Shown piece by piece: positions 22,307-34,226 of a stretch of DNA of 64,000 nt (within the stretch, counting starts at the first letter, position 1; each line of letters starts with the position of its first letter). The notes under the pieces are model-generated. The model made no database searches and had not been told where the DNA came from. It saw only the letters and a list, made by a program, of their open reading frames with translations. The position numbers and the translations under genes were made by a program. The stretch is from contig JAALGY010000043.1 of assembly GCA_032358165.1 (NCBI GenBank), positions 682,001 through 746,000 of the forward strand, written 5' to 3'. The DNA comes from Diplosphaera chodatii (taxonomy: Eukaryota; Chlorophyta; Trebouxiophyceae; Prasiolales; Stichococcaceae).

Positions 22307-25300
22307 ATGCCGTGCCACGTGTCCAATATCAGGCTGCGGGGCTTCAAGTCCGTTGGAGACCGGGAGCTGACTGTGGAAGTGCCGCCCGGTCTGGTTGCAG
22401 TCATTGGCAGGTGTGTGTGCATGCTCATCTCTAAGACCACTCTCAGTAATCATATCTGGACTGTTCGCGTGGCTGTGCTGCAGACGCTGGCATGCTACAG
22501 GTACTGGTTAGACGCAACATTCCAGTATACATGCATGTGTTGCCTGCAAAGTGTGATGCAGGAATGGCGCCGGAAAGAGCAACGTCATGGTCGACGCCCT
22601 GGCATTCGCATGCTGCTGCTCGCCAGCAACGCTGCGGGTAGCGCGCCTTGGCGATGTGCAGTCCACGGAGACTCGGCACCCTGCAGAGGTGACATCCCTT
22701 GGCTATACTGCACGCTCGTTGATATATGACCATGCATGCCCTGTGGCTACATGTACACATGTGGGCCTCGTACAATGGAGAGATCATGACACGCAGGTGC
22801 ACTTGACACTGTCCTGCGTGCAGCGACAGCAACCAGACTCTATAATCAGTTGTACGCTGACACCCGATGGTACGCGGTCATACAAGCTTGCAGGCAAACA
22901 CCGCACCGCTCGTGACATCAAGGTGCACAGCTGTGTTCCACTGCAGTACTTGTACTCCACAGCTGAGAGCATTGCATGCAGTTGAGGTGCAACGACTTGC
23001 TGCGGCATGTGAGGCTTGACTGCATACATTCAGGAGTACCTGCACAGCGTCGGCATCAGCTTGGAGCGCACGGGCTGCCTCATCAAGCAGGCAGAAGTCA
23101 CCAGGCTCGCCGACACCCAGGGTGTGCATTGCAGCCGGCTGCAACAATGTGCTTCTTCTCAGAGTCATTGCCTCTGATGACCAACAAAGCCTAATCCATC
23201 AGCGCGAGCCAACACAGAATGGCCGTGTATCTGCCGGGAGCAACCATGTTGTGCGCCCCATGCGCAGACGAGCTGCTCTTGGCAGCTGTTGTGGCGGATG
23301 CCTCCGGCCTCACCCAGTTTGAAAACGAAGCGGTCTCTGCAGACGCTGAGCTGCGCCGCCTCCAGGAGGCCCATGCAGACATCACGCGCAACATGCGCAA
23401 ACTGGTGAGGGTGGCAGCAACGCACCAACCCATGTGTGGGCTTGGGTCCGATGTGGTCGACAGCTGATGAAGCCTGCACACTACCAGATTCTAGCACATG
23501 CTAACAGCTTCACCGTGTGTTCCTGTGCAAGCTGCCCGCTCTTGCATGCAGGACAAGCTTCTGAAAGGCAAACGGGAGGAGCATGCTGCCGCCGTGCGTG
23601 CACACGCCATCGATACAGAGCTGCTGCAGGTGCTCGTTAGAGAACAACTCAAGTAAGTGAGGTGTTGCTGCCAACTGGCATACCGTGCAGTGCACAGGAA
23701 AATGGCCACAGGTGGTCCAGTTGGATGCAGGTGGAGCACCAAATGGTTGCCCGTCTGCAGCAGGACATCGTCGTGTTGCACTCGAGCCTGCGAGCCGCAA
23801 AGGCGCAGGCCAAGCAGCACGAGGTATGCCGAGTGTTCGTGGCTGATGATTGTACGGTGTCATGTTGTGCTTGGGTGGTCTAAACTCCTCCTATGGTGAT
23901 TGAGTTGCCAATGGTCAATAGGACACTGCTGTGAGTCGTGACAGTGCGCTGGCGTGCAGAGGGATGCCGAGCTGTATGTGGAGACACTGGCGACAGCAAG
24001 ATGCAAAGCAGATGCTGCGGCAACAGCACTGGATGCCGACGAGGCGGGTGCAGAAGCTGTAGCAGAGGCCCGCGCAGTCCGGCTGCAGGCGGCCCGTATT
24101 GATGAACAGGTGCTCCTCAGTCAGGCTTGTCACAGTAGCTGCCAGCTGCCACCCCATGTACAGTACCATCGTACTGTGTTGGTGCAAGTGATTGCTGCAG
24201 GTAAAGGTTATGAACGCCAGGCTGGCAGCAGCACAGCAGTTGGATGCTGACACCGCAGCCGCGCAAGAAGAAGCTGCTGCGCTGATGGACAGGCTGGCAG
24301 CAAAGAAGGCAGAGCTGAGCGCTGCAGTGCAGCAGACCACTTTCCTGCAGTCGGTTACAGCAGGCACGTCAGGTGCTACAATGTTGCACTCAGAGGATGT
24401 AAGCGCTTCCGTGATGCAGGACTAACCCCACTTGCTGTCATCGTAGACTCACCATGGTGCATCTGCACATGCAAACGATGCAGACGAACAGCTGCACACA
24501 TCCAGCAGCCCAATCAAGCAATCTTTGTCCTCCTTGCACCAGGTGCGGACTCTGCAGACCTTTCTGGCCAGGCAGCCGCTGCCGCACAGCATCTGAAGCA
24601 TAAGCAGCAGGCTTTACGGACGGCTCAAGAGAAGTCTGGGCGCCTGAGTTTGCTGCTGGTGCGGCGCCGAGGTACCACTACTGCAGGGTGAGTTCACATC
24701 TTCTGTAGCCTTGGGTTCCTGTACGGTATCATCTTGCGCATTTGTAAGAATATGTGGACCCACACTGGCTGGTTGATGAAGAGCATCAAAGTCGCAGGCT
24801 AGCAGCAAAAGGTGCACCGGATGCATCTGCAGAGATGCCTGCAGCGCGGACCAAGGTTAGTTGCGCCCACTACCAAGAAAGCACATCACATATTCATGGC
24901 AAGTTGGCAGCTGTCATAAAGCAGTATTAGGCACCTGCAATCGCCTGCATCTGATTGCAGATGCATCAGGCGCTGTTGGAGCTCAAGTCCACTGAAGCTG
25001 CTACCGGCGTGCTGTCTGAGAAGGTCGCGGCTCTGGACGCCATACTCAGCATTCACAGACCACCAGGGCGGAACACACATTCTGGTAATGTCGACAGTGA
25101 TCCAGCCACCCTGAAGATGCTGCACGAAACCTTCACGTTCAGGCTGCCTGGCGCTGACAGCGCTGTGAGTCCTGCGGTGCATGTTGAAAGGCTGCTACCC
25201 GCACTCCATGCGATCTTCGGTGAGAGCGTGTGCTTAACAACGCAACAAGGGCCGAACTGAGTGGCTATCTTCTGGCTATGCTAATCACCTGCTGTGCGAT

Positions 25301-28300
25301 ATGTGGGCTGCACGACCAGGCTTCATTCATGCTGACATGCAGGTAGCCGCCTGACGGCGATTGCCATTGTCAAGGATGTCACCCAGACGGAGGCACTCCT
25401 GGCGGCTGCAGCGGGAAGCGTCACTGCTGCCAGGGCGCAGGGTCCTGGGCTGCGCCTGTGGCCCTTGGCACAGCTGCGGCCTGGTCCAAGCCCACCCACT
25501 CGGCAGCAGCTGCGTGAGGCAGGCTTCCAAGATGGTGCGAGATGGTGGCCCCTGTGATTAGAGGCCTGATGATTGTCATGCAGACGCCAAAGCGTGCTCT
25601 GCTGGTAAAACACCGCCTAAAGCACCTCACGCCGAGGTCCTGTTTGTGTCACTGCTTGTGCCTGCACCATGTAGATGAGGTGCTGCTGCCTCTGGACCTG
25701 CTGGAGTATGACGCGGGGTTCAATGTGGCCGTCCGAAGGGCATTAGGGCCGTATGTCATTGCGCTGTCGGTTGCAGTGGTGCGCTGCACATTTCTGATCC
25801 CTTCTGTCCGCTCTAAAGCAGAAAAGTGTCCCACCTCCAAGCGGCTGAAAGGTCAGCCATGCACAGTGTGCTCTGCTCATGCAACTTGGATCGCGATTGT
25901 GCCTGCAGGTACCACGGCTGGTTGCTGCTGGCATATCTTGCGTCAACTTGGACGGCAGCATTGCTCGGCCTGGCAGCCTGGAGGTGCATCCGCTCAAGAG
26001 CAGACAAAAGTCAACCTGTCGTGCAACCCTTACCCGTGCTGCACACCCTCATGCCTGGGAGGCCAGACGCTGCCTATTGGTGCAGGGTGGCTGGCGCGGC
26101 AATGCTAGCGAGCGCCACAGTGCGATTGCAAGGAAGCTGCAGCGGGACCAAGCCGCTGCTGAGCTGGCAGCTGCGGAGGCATCTCAGGTCTGCTTGCATG
26201 CACTTCCACGCGTCATGGACACACTGTGACAGACACACAGTTGCTGTACCGAGTAGCACACACAAGGCTGATGACCGATGCTGCAGGACGCTGCCAACCA
26301 GAGGCTGCAGGAAGCGCAGAATGCGCTGGACGATGTGCAAGCACGGGTAGCTGCTGCCGCTGCTGCAGCAGACGCAGCATCACGGGCACACGAGGTGAGA
26401 AGTGCATCTTCAGTCCCCTTACAGTACTTCTGCTTCGATCCTCATCCGCTTGTTGATCTTTGCGGTACCCAACACGCGCTTCCATTTGTTCAAATGCTGC
26501 AGGAACAGAAGCAGATGGAACAGCAGGCCGCACAGGCTGCACAGGATGTGCAGGAAGCAGCTCAGGCTGTGGAAGCTGCTAAACTGCAGGCCGATGCGCT
26601 GGCTGCATTGGCAGCAGGCAGCGGCAAAGCAGACGGTGCATCGGTTTCAGGCGCTTTCAAGCAGAGCCGGTGGGTCTGTGCGCTTGTGCTCCTCATCTGT
26701 GGGGCCGTAGTGGGGTCGCCTCTGTTGACGCAGGCACGATGTAAAAATCTTCAACACCTTACTGGTGCAGGGCCATACAGGATGCTCTGAAGCGCGAGGT
26801 GGCTGAACTCACCGGTCGCCTTGGCCGCGCGTCACAGCTTGCAACTGACCTGCAGGTCAGGCAGATGTTGCTGTGCACTTGCAGTTCACACCATCAAGCA
26901 ATTGCATGCATGCACTTTGCCACGAGCCACTGTACTGTTCCATATTGTCCTAGCTGAAGGGCATTGTTCCGCAGGCTGACGTCGAAGCAGCGGACGACGT
27001 TCAGCAACTGGACTTGCAGCTGCGGGAGCTGATGTCACAGCAGGTGCATGCCCACTGCTCATGCTGCACGTCAGCCACCATGATCGACAAATACCATTGC
27101 GGCCAGCGCAATCTGTCATCTGGCAACATGCATTTGTGTGTCAACGGTCTTCACAGGTTTTGCGTTTTGCATGTAGGAAGACCACGTAGATTGATGCCTG
27201 CTCCCAGCAGTGCTGACGACCACAGTGCCTGCTGTGCAGGAGGAGGCACAGCAAGCGCTGGCAGCGTCAGAGGCGCTCAGTGCTGCCAACCTTGAGCAGC
27301 AGGATGCTTTGCACAAGCAGATGTCAGCCGCTGAGCAGCGCTGCACCGAGATCGCAGTCAGTTGCACTGCCGCCGATTGCATGCTTTGCACAGCTCTGCT
27401 CTGCTGTGGCAGGTTCCATGTGGGCTGCACCCTGGTCGTGGCGACGATTTTTGCAATGTGAGCTGATGGGCTCAAAACATTTGCAGGTGCTGAAGCAGAA
27501 AACTGAGCAAGCTGCGGCCGTTGCACTTGCAGCTGCTGCGCAAGCAGAACATGACGTGCAGGAGGCACAGCAGCAGCTGGTAGAGGCACGCCGCCAGATA
27601 TGTGATTACGAATTGTCCACAGGCTGCAGCGCTCCAAACTCTGGCGACAGTTGCAGAGTTGAGGGCAATGACACTGAGCTGCCCACACTGAAGCAGCTGG
27701 CAAGGATAAGAGACAATCTGCAGGTGGTCAATTATGTATGTGAAAGTCAAAGTGTCAAAGCCGTGCCTTGTGATAACTTCAGTGCATCCTTGCAAGCTGC
27801 TTCAATACCTGTGCAATTGGTGTCCATGACCATGCGCCCCACCTTGCCAATGCAGAGGGAGCGCAAGTTGTTGGACAGGCAGTTCAATCTCAGCAGACAG
27901 GACGGCAAAGTCATCAAGCACCAGGTGTCCTCCCACGCCGTGCCGCAGGACATGGTCAGGATCCTCGCTGGTGTTCAGAAGGCAGCTTCACCCTCATGCA
28001 AGGACGTGCACTGCTGCAGGACGAGATGGTGGCGCAACTTGAGACGCTGCAGCTATGCCAGGTAGGTGCTCCATGCAGTACCCTGAGACGGAGGTCTGAT
28101 GGTTGCTGACTGTGCTGGACAAGATCCATGCTCCCAATCTAAGTCGCCCATCATGTGCCCTGCAAAGCGGGGGCACATGGCCCGTGAAGGGGCTCCCGGT
28201 GTCACGCGCGTCACAGGCTGCGTGGCTGCCCATGCAGGAGCGGGCGCAGGCCCTGCAGAGTGCAGCCCGCATGCTGGGCGAGGGCATGGAGCGGGCGCGC

Positions 28301-29500
28301 CAGCAAGTGAGCATAGTAGTTTGCAATTTGCAACCGGCACATCCCCTCGGGGCGCACTCGCGAAACCGAAACCAGCACCTGCCCAATCAGCCCTTCCTAC
28401 CTCTTTGCGAGGGTCACGGCCCATTCAAGTGAAATGCAAAATGCAGGTGATATCAAACAACGGGCGTGTGTTCCGGCGGGTTGCACACGCCTTTGCTGAG
28501 ATTGCACAGTTCCTGGTGCCGGGCCACACGTTCGCGCTGCGGGCACATGCTCAGGGAGCACATAAGGTTGTCGGGATGAATTGATGTCGCTAGCCGCTGC
28601 ATGTGCATGCGTGTGTACTTTGGTAAAGCTCACGTTGACGAGATGATAGGCAAGGGCCTAAGGAACAGACGTTGGTGTACAGGGCATCTTCATGGAGCAC
28701 CAGCTGGCATCAGCGGCAGCTGGCAAACATCGCGCGGTGGGCATAGCCCAGCTGTCGGGCGGGCAGCGCACGCTGCTGTCCCTAGCACTCATTCTGGCGG
28801 TGAAAGTCCTGTTTTGCACCTGACTGCTGAAGGAATACAGGTCCTCACCAGCCATGGCCTGGCGAATGGCCACATTGCAGAACTGTATCAAACGGTCCTC
28901 ATCGATGCACAGGTTGCTGATGTCATTGCGCAAGCCGCACTTTGCGAAGGCCACATGAGGGCATGAAAGGTTCTGCGCCTCCCGCGCTGCGTCTGAGTGG
29001 GCATCACTTTGCAGGCGGGGCGTGTGGCGGGCACTCCTGCCCTGCTGGTGCTGGATGAGGTGGACGCGGCCCTGGACGAGACCAACCAGCAGCTGATCGC
29101 CGCGCTGCTCAAGGTGGCTTGCAGTGCTGTGCGCGCCACCCCGGCTTGTCCATCGTGCAAAGCTGTGGTTCTAGATACTCGTTTCCAACTGCACACCGAT
29201 TGACTTGTGATCCGTGCACCGCAGGCCACAACGGGGCCAAGTGCAACCAGGGGGCAAGTCATCTGCGTGACACACCACACTGAGTTCGAGGCCCTCTGCG
29301 ACGCTACAATCAAGGTGAGCGCTGCAGAGTCAGACGGTGAACTGGTTAGATGTTCTCCAGACAACAGCCCCTAAATCCTTGATGATCACAATACAACAAG
29401 GGTCTACCGAACCATGCAGATCGGCAAAGACGACGGGGGCACGTACTGCAAGCACCTAACCAGAGGAAGCAACGACCATCTTTCAGTCAAGATGCAGTGA
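22307..29500 (+). CDS. divergent SMC-family chromosome ATPase, about 25 exons
   Basis: ATG 22307. First exons 22307-22410, 22562-22688, 22797-22922, 23034-about 23119; last exon 29420-29500 (TGA). The N-terminal head reads IRLRGFKSVGDRELTVEVPP, with Walker A GRNGAGKSN split by the first intron and in phase. Long Ala/Glu/Gln-rich coiled coils run about 23.3-25.0 kb and 26.1-28.3 kb. The hinge lies near 25.1-26.1 kb (LLPLDLLEYDAGFNVAVRRA, then GISCVNLDGSIARPGSLE and GGWRG). The C-terminal head has the AEIAQFLVPG block, signature LSGGQRTLLSLALILAV (about 28755), Walker B/D-loop ALLVLDEVDAALDE (29040) and switch VTHHTEFEALCDATI (29270). All SMC hallmarks are present, but none of SMC1-6 fits well; SMC2/3-like features are mixed. 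Exon borders in the coils are approximate. Confidence 0.85.
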
Positions 29501-29718
29501 AGACGTGCATGAACAGGCTGGCAATGCCGCTGTGCTACTGATCATGACAGTATCATCTGTCTGCCGGCAACCAAGCTGACAAAATACTTCAGCATTACTG
29601 TCAGATGTTTGCTCCTCTGCAGCCTGAGTTTGCTGAATGTGCTCCCACACAAAAACGTCTCTTCGCTCATGCTTTGGGACACAGCAGAACAGGCGGACTG
29701 CCATCCCTGATGGCAAGA
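29501..29718. other. convergent 3' ends of SMC and histone-fold genes
   Basis: 218 bp between two stop codons; 3' UTRs only. Confidence 0.4.
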
Positions 29719-30529
29719 TCACTCTTCCCTCCCCTGCTGCGCCTGCTGTAACTCTTGCAGCAACTGTGCAGCAGGCATCTTCCTAGGTACTATGTCTGCA
29801 TACAGATAGTCATGGTCTGGAGCAGGTCCGACATTTGGCTTTTGGGAGCAGAACTGCAACAATGACAGCACCATACATAGAGCGTCCCGCAAAGCACCTT
29901 TCAGGAAGCTGTAATGATGCAACTCCTGCACTGTGTCCGCTGCAGATCACAAATCAAGGTATGTAAACTCGTTGCGGGGCCTGAGTATATGAAGAGCAGG
30001 CATGTTTATGCGCTGTAACACAGAACCTCACCAACGTCTGTATAGGATAGCAGGGTACGGCCGCTGCGCAATGTCTTGTCTGCTGCCCCCTGCACCAGCT
30101 CGTCCAGCAACATCTCCTGTACATTTATGGTCATTGTTGATAGTCGAACATCAGCTTGCATCGTGCTTTGAGTGAAACGGCAGCCACACGAGGAAGCGCA
30201 GGGCACATCACCCCCGGGATATAACTCACTGCGGCTTTTGCAATTGCGTAGTTTGCGTCGGTTGAGACGGCCTTGACCTCGCCGTCCTGTTTGATGATGC
30301 GCTTGACACGCGTAATAGGCAAGGTCTGCAGGGCACAGCAAGCACCATGGTACGGCGGAGCGGTTGCGGATCCGGAGTCAGGGCTACATGGTAACGGTCA
30401 ACCAATGTCAACCCGCTGCAGACCGTTATCGCGCTAAGTCGTTACCAGCTCGTGTGACGGCTTGACTGGGCCCTGTGGCTCTTCCGCTGCATCCGGCACA
30501 TGCGCAGCAGCAGGTTCGCTACCGTCCAT
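29719..30529 (-). CDS. histone-fold protein, POLE4/CHRAC1 (Dpb3) type
   Basis: Small nuclear histone-fold subunit of the H2A-like class found in DNA polymerase epsilon and CHRAC chromatin-remodelling complexes. The complete model closes in every phase: exons 30529-30446, 30325-30230, 30116-30032, 29939-29898, 29795-29719 (TGA), about 127 aa. Acidic N-terminus MDGSEPAAAHVPDAAEEPQ. Fold: LPITRVKRIIKQDGEVKAVS, DANYAIAKAAEMLLDELVQG, then RTLLSYTDVADTVQELHHYS and FLKDIVPRKMP. The RxKxIIK loop and the FLKDIVPRK end are typical of POLE4/CHRAC1. NF-YC is the alternative, but its flanking signature is absent. Confidence 0.85.
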
Positions 30530-31063
30530 GCGGCATTGGCCGGGTGCTCCGTTGCTTCCACGTTGAGTGAAGGCAGTCTGATCAGGCGAGATCTCAGTAT
30601 CAAGCAACAGGTGCAGGTACAGCAGTAGCGAAAGTGTGTTGACGCGGCGCTGACCAAGTCAAAATGCAGCGTTTGCTTGCTGAATGAGCGGGATCGCAAG
30701 CGTCTCAGCGCCGCTGATGCCTCCCTTGGCAGGAGATGCTTGACACTAGCTTACAATGAGCACTGGACAGGTCGAGCCAGCTTGGATCATGGCCATGCAG
30801 CATGGCCAACGCCGCGACCCCACCCTCGAGTGCAGGGGCGTTGTGCTGCACACAATGGTGCAAGGCCTGCGATTGCATGCAGACGTGCGCTTGCATCGCG
30901 GTAGCGTATCAGCAACAGGGCTCCTCGCTTGATCAGGCTACAAGTCGTGCACCACGGCATCATCTGTAGAGTGCACCAGCAATCCTCTGCCCCACATAGC
31001 TATACTGTTGAGCTTGGAGACAAGCAGTACCGTATCATACTGTGCGATCCAGCTGGTGTCAGC
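30530..31063. promoter_or_regulatory. divergent promoter region, histone-fold gene / NDUFA5
   Basis: 534 bp between the ATGs at 30529 (-) and 31064 (+). No exon that I can support. Confidence 0.4.
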
Positions 31064-32057
31064 ATGTTAAGAGCGCTGGGGACAGCGTTCGCAGCCAGGG
31101 GCCTCCGCCTGCAATGTGCGCAGCAGGTTGGGGCATGCTCCGCGCTTTTTGGACAAACCAGCACTAGGTGAGTACTTATGCTCCAGCTTCCTCTGACATA
31201 CGCTGTGCGCTCAGGCTCGATGCCTGCTGAACACCTCGAGCTTATGCCCTGTTACTGAGTGTTCGCATCACCTGACGAAGTCCGCCGCAACTCGCCATGA
31301 CCCTGTTGCATGCAGGGGCTTGAAGGAGACTACAGGCCTAGTGGGCCTTGAGGTGGACCCCGAGGCGCGTACCAACCTGCTGGCAGCGTCGCAGCAGGTG
31401 CTGGCGGCGGTTGCGGAGAAGATTCCCGAGGAGGCGCAATACCGCGCCAATGTGGAGGCGACAATGGAGCACTGGATCGAGAAGGTATGTCGTAACATGC
31501 AGGGTGCTTATGAGACACCTCGTCCACGACGTAGCATGCAAGTTATCATGGAAGCATGAGATCGCTGGCTTTGGTTGCAGCATGAAGTACTTTCAGCACG
31601 GCACCTTGCTGATGTTGGGCAAGTTTTGACCTCAAGGGCCGCACAGCGGGCGAAAGGGGTGGGGAATGCACTCTGCATGATAAGAGAAACGATCGTGCTG
31701 CAAGCTCAGAACGCGTACAAACAAACCGCATGTCGTCCCTGCAGCTGAACAGCGGCGCGACCGATGAGGAGGTGGAGGAGGAGCTGGACTTCCAGCTGGA
31801 GGAGCTCACGCTCATGGCCAAGAAGGAGCTGGAGCTGGTGCACCGGATGGCGGAGTGGCGCCCCTGGGAGGTGCCCGAGGTGGGCGCTGCTCCGCTTGCG
31901 TGTTGAGCGAGCGACTACCCTGCATGTTGCCATCATACAGTCTCCGAGCTGCTGTCACAGCAACTTTACTATTTCAAGGCAACTTGTGCAGGGCCACCAG
32001 CCAGAGCTGATCACAGAGGAGGAGGTGGCGGAGCGGCTGGAGGCCGCTGGCAAGTAG
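31064..32057 (+). CDS. NDUFA5: mitochondrial complex I subunit NDUFA5 (B13)
   Basis: Accessory subunit of the NADH:ubiquinone oxidoreductase matrix arm. Exons 31064-31167, 31316-31484, 31745-31879, 31992-32057 (TAG) close in all phases, giving 157 aa. Residues 1-35 (MLRALGTAFAARGLRLQCAQ...) are an Arg/Ala-rich mitochondrial presequence. The family core is LKETTGLVGLEVDPEARTNL, KIPEEAQYRANVEATMEHWI, then ELDFQLEELTLMAKKELELV and MAEWRPWEVPE. The end is short, GHQPELITEEEVAERLEAAG plus K, as usual for plant/algal members. Confidence 0.93.
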
Positions 32058-32440
32058 CGCAGGCGATGCCGGAGCGAATCAGCTGCGGCAAGAGGGGCGG
32101 CCCATGAGTGAGGTTGGCAGAGTTGGCGCAGGGCGAGGTGGTGGCTCGGCGCATACAAATTATGGGGCATGCTAATTTCTAGCGGCTCCAGCGACGAAAA
32201 GCCGGGTGCACAAGTCAGCAGCTGTCATCAAACTGCGCTTAATTGCTGCTACTATATGTCTTGTGGTTTTTCAGTTGCGCAGTGAGCCGACATGCAACAG
32301 AGTTGATCTAGGTTGCAGGACAGCACAGCAGAATCACAACTACTAACGGCAAGGAAGCAGACTGACAGCTGGCAGCGCACGTGCACCAGCAGTGCTGTAC
32401 AAGCTTTGCTACCACCTCATGGGGCAGCCAGTCCATGCAG
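32058..32440. other. 3' region downstream of NDUFA5
   Basis: About 380 bp between the NDUFA5 stop and the lowest possible end of the leftward gene. No recognised feature; it may include the last exon of that gene. Confidence 0.35.
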
Positions 32441-33262
32441 CTAGGTGCCATGGCTGCAGGTTCTGCTGCAATTCGCACAGCATCTGCATCGTGCTCCACA
32501 GCCGACAATGTAGGCGCTGCAGTGCCTCCGAGCGCCTGGCAAGCGACACCGACATGACTGCAATGCGTCATTGCGGCTATGTGGTGCGGACTGTCCGTAG
32601 GGCCCTTCTGCGTTGCTGTTGCTCTCTGGCGGAGGTGGTGGCACCCTGCCCTGTAGCGCCTCTGCCAGCAGATCGATATGGCTGAGGCTTGGACTTGACA
32701 TCCGGGACGCCAACAGCTCCGCTGCGTATAATAAAAAAACAAGGGCATCAGCAGTTGTCACTTTTGCGTCGTCATGCACTGGTGCGCATGCCGGCAATCA
32801 CGTCACTGCCATCGGGGCCCAGCCTCAATGCACATCGCCTGCAAAGGCTGGTGACCTTGCACAGACATTTGGATGAGAATATGCCCGCACCAATGCGTTC
32901 GCGCAGGTTGCCCTGGTGCGCATTCCCCAGCACCGCAGCATCTGGCGTGGCGGTGCCGTGCATGAGGATGTTCAGGGTCGAGAGCGCCGTGTCGGCATCC
33001 TGTTCGGGCAAGCGACAACCTTCTCTCACCAAAAGTACCGAATCAATGACTGCTTGCAGTGCATTGCACACACAGACGCGGTCGACGCTCAGGTCTGCAG
33101 CTGCAAGTCCGTCTGCACTGTGCGCTCACCATCAAGTGAGCGCTGACTGGACCTGGCTGTCTTTGGCTTGGCAGCTACTGAACACCTGAGCCAGAAGCTG
33201 CGTGCACGGCCGACTGCGCAAAGCGTGCCGCCTACGAGCGGGGTCCCTCGCACACCTGTCAT
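32441..33262 (-). CDS. hypothetical, probably plastid-targeted helical protein
   Basis: Not a family I recognise. Exons: 33262-33130 (ATG at 33262-33260), 33094-33030, 32999-32891, and 32778 down to either a GTGCCA donor near 32660 or the stop at 32441; the three resolved junctions close in phase. The first 44 residues look like a transit peptide (TLCAVGRARSFWLRCSVAAK). The mature part is helical: VCNALQAVIDSVLLDADTAL, ILMHGTATPDAAVLGNAHQG, TTADALVFLLYAAELLASRM. A Pro-rich stretch (GRVPPPPPES) follows if the exon reads through. Plastid targeting is inferred from composition. Divergent from the next gene across only 179 bp. Confidence 0.6.
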
Positions 33263-33441
33263 TGTCACATGTCCATGTCGTCTCGGAATGTCCGCCGCTG
33301 CACGTGATCATCCATAGACAACATTGACAGAGGCTCTCCGCGATCCATCACTTGAGCATTGCGTCCTTCCTCAACAAGCTCGGACGCACACAGCCTGCTG
33401 TACCTTCGCTGCACCTCCACTCGACTGCGTTACCTGACAGC

Positions 33442-33897
33442 ATGCAGTGGCCATCTCAGATAAGCGGGCCGGAGCTGCCGGACGAGGCCTGGGACATGCT
33501 CAGTGAAGACGCAGAGCAGCCGCAGCAGGTCAACCAAGCGGCCAGAAGGCGTTGGGGCCGCCTTGCGATCAGGCTCCGGTGTCGGCAGGGGGCCGGGCCT
33601 GATGGTGGCGATGAGTCTCCCCGAGGTGGCAGCCGCGTGATATACGGTGGGTGAGGCCAGCTGCAACCTCGTCATGCTGCATAACTGGTGGTGAAAATAT
33701 CAAGTATGCTCGCTCGGCACATCATCGGATGTATGTTGTGTGCAGAGGACATCCCGCGACTTGGCGCGCCGGGCATGTGGACACCCAACGACGACAACAA
33801 GACCGATTACCGGTTTTGGGCCGTCGTGTTTGCAATGATAGTGACTACCACCTGGTCGCTTGCTCGTTCGCGCTACAGTTACTATGCAAAGTCATGA
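33442..33897 (+). CDS. hypothetical 118-aa protein with C-terminal membrane segment
   Basis: Two exons, 33442-33646 and 33746-33897 (TGA), join in phase. Acidic N-terminus (GPELPDEAWDMLSEDAEQPQ), a basic middle (AARRRWGRLAIRLRCR), then EDIPRLGAPGMWTPNDDNKT and one hydrophobic segment FWAVVFAMIVTTTWSLA close to the C-terminus. The layout (soluble part, single TM, short Arg/Tyr end) resembles small organelle membrane subunits, but I recognise no family. The start is the first ATG; an in-frame extension to 33352 has no ATG. Confidence 0.6.
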
Positions 33898-34226
33898 TGA
33901 GGGAATGCTGCTGTTGCGCATCAGATTGAGCATGGTACAGCGTCTGCAGCCACATATGCCAGTCAATCCAAGGCTTACAAGCTTCTACGGCCTAGTGGCC
34001 ACTCACATAAGGGTTGTTCACCGAGAGCTGTAAGAGACCGAAACAAGATCAACCAAGGTTTCTGTTTCTTCAAGTTGGTGTGCGGACCACTGCAACGTGT
34101 TGTTGCCCGACAGCACCCACTGCCGCTCCCCAGTCATCACACAAAAGTGTGCAGATCTGCTCTCGGTGGCTGCCGTCACGTGGCAAGCTGTCATGGTACA
34201 AGCAACCCCGTTGAGACCAGCTGACA
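33898..34226. other. convergent 3' region
   Basis: About 330 bp between the stop of the 118-aa gene and the stop of the leftward GT31 gene. Nothing recognised. Confidence 0.35.

Noticed and set aside
29719..30529. Histone-fold protein as NF-YC
   Set aside because: The helix 1-loop (LPITRVKRIIKQDGEVK) and the FLKDIVPRK end fit POLE4/CHRAC1 better.
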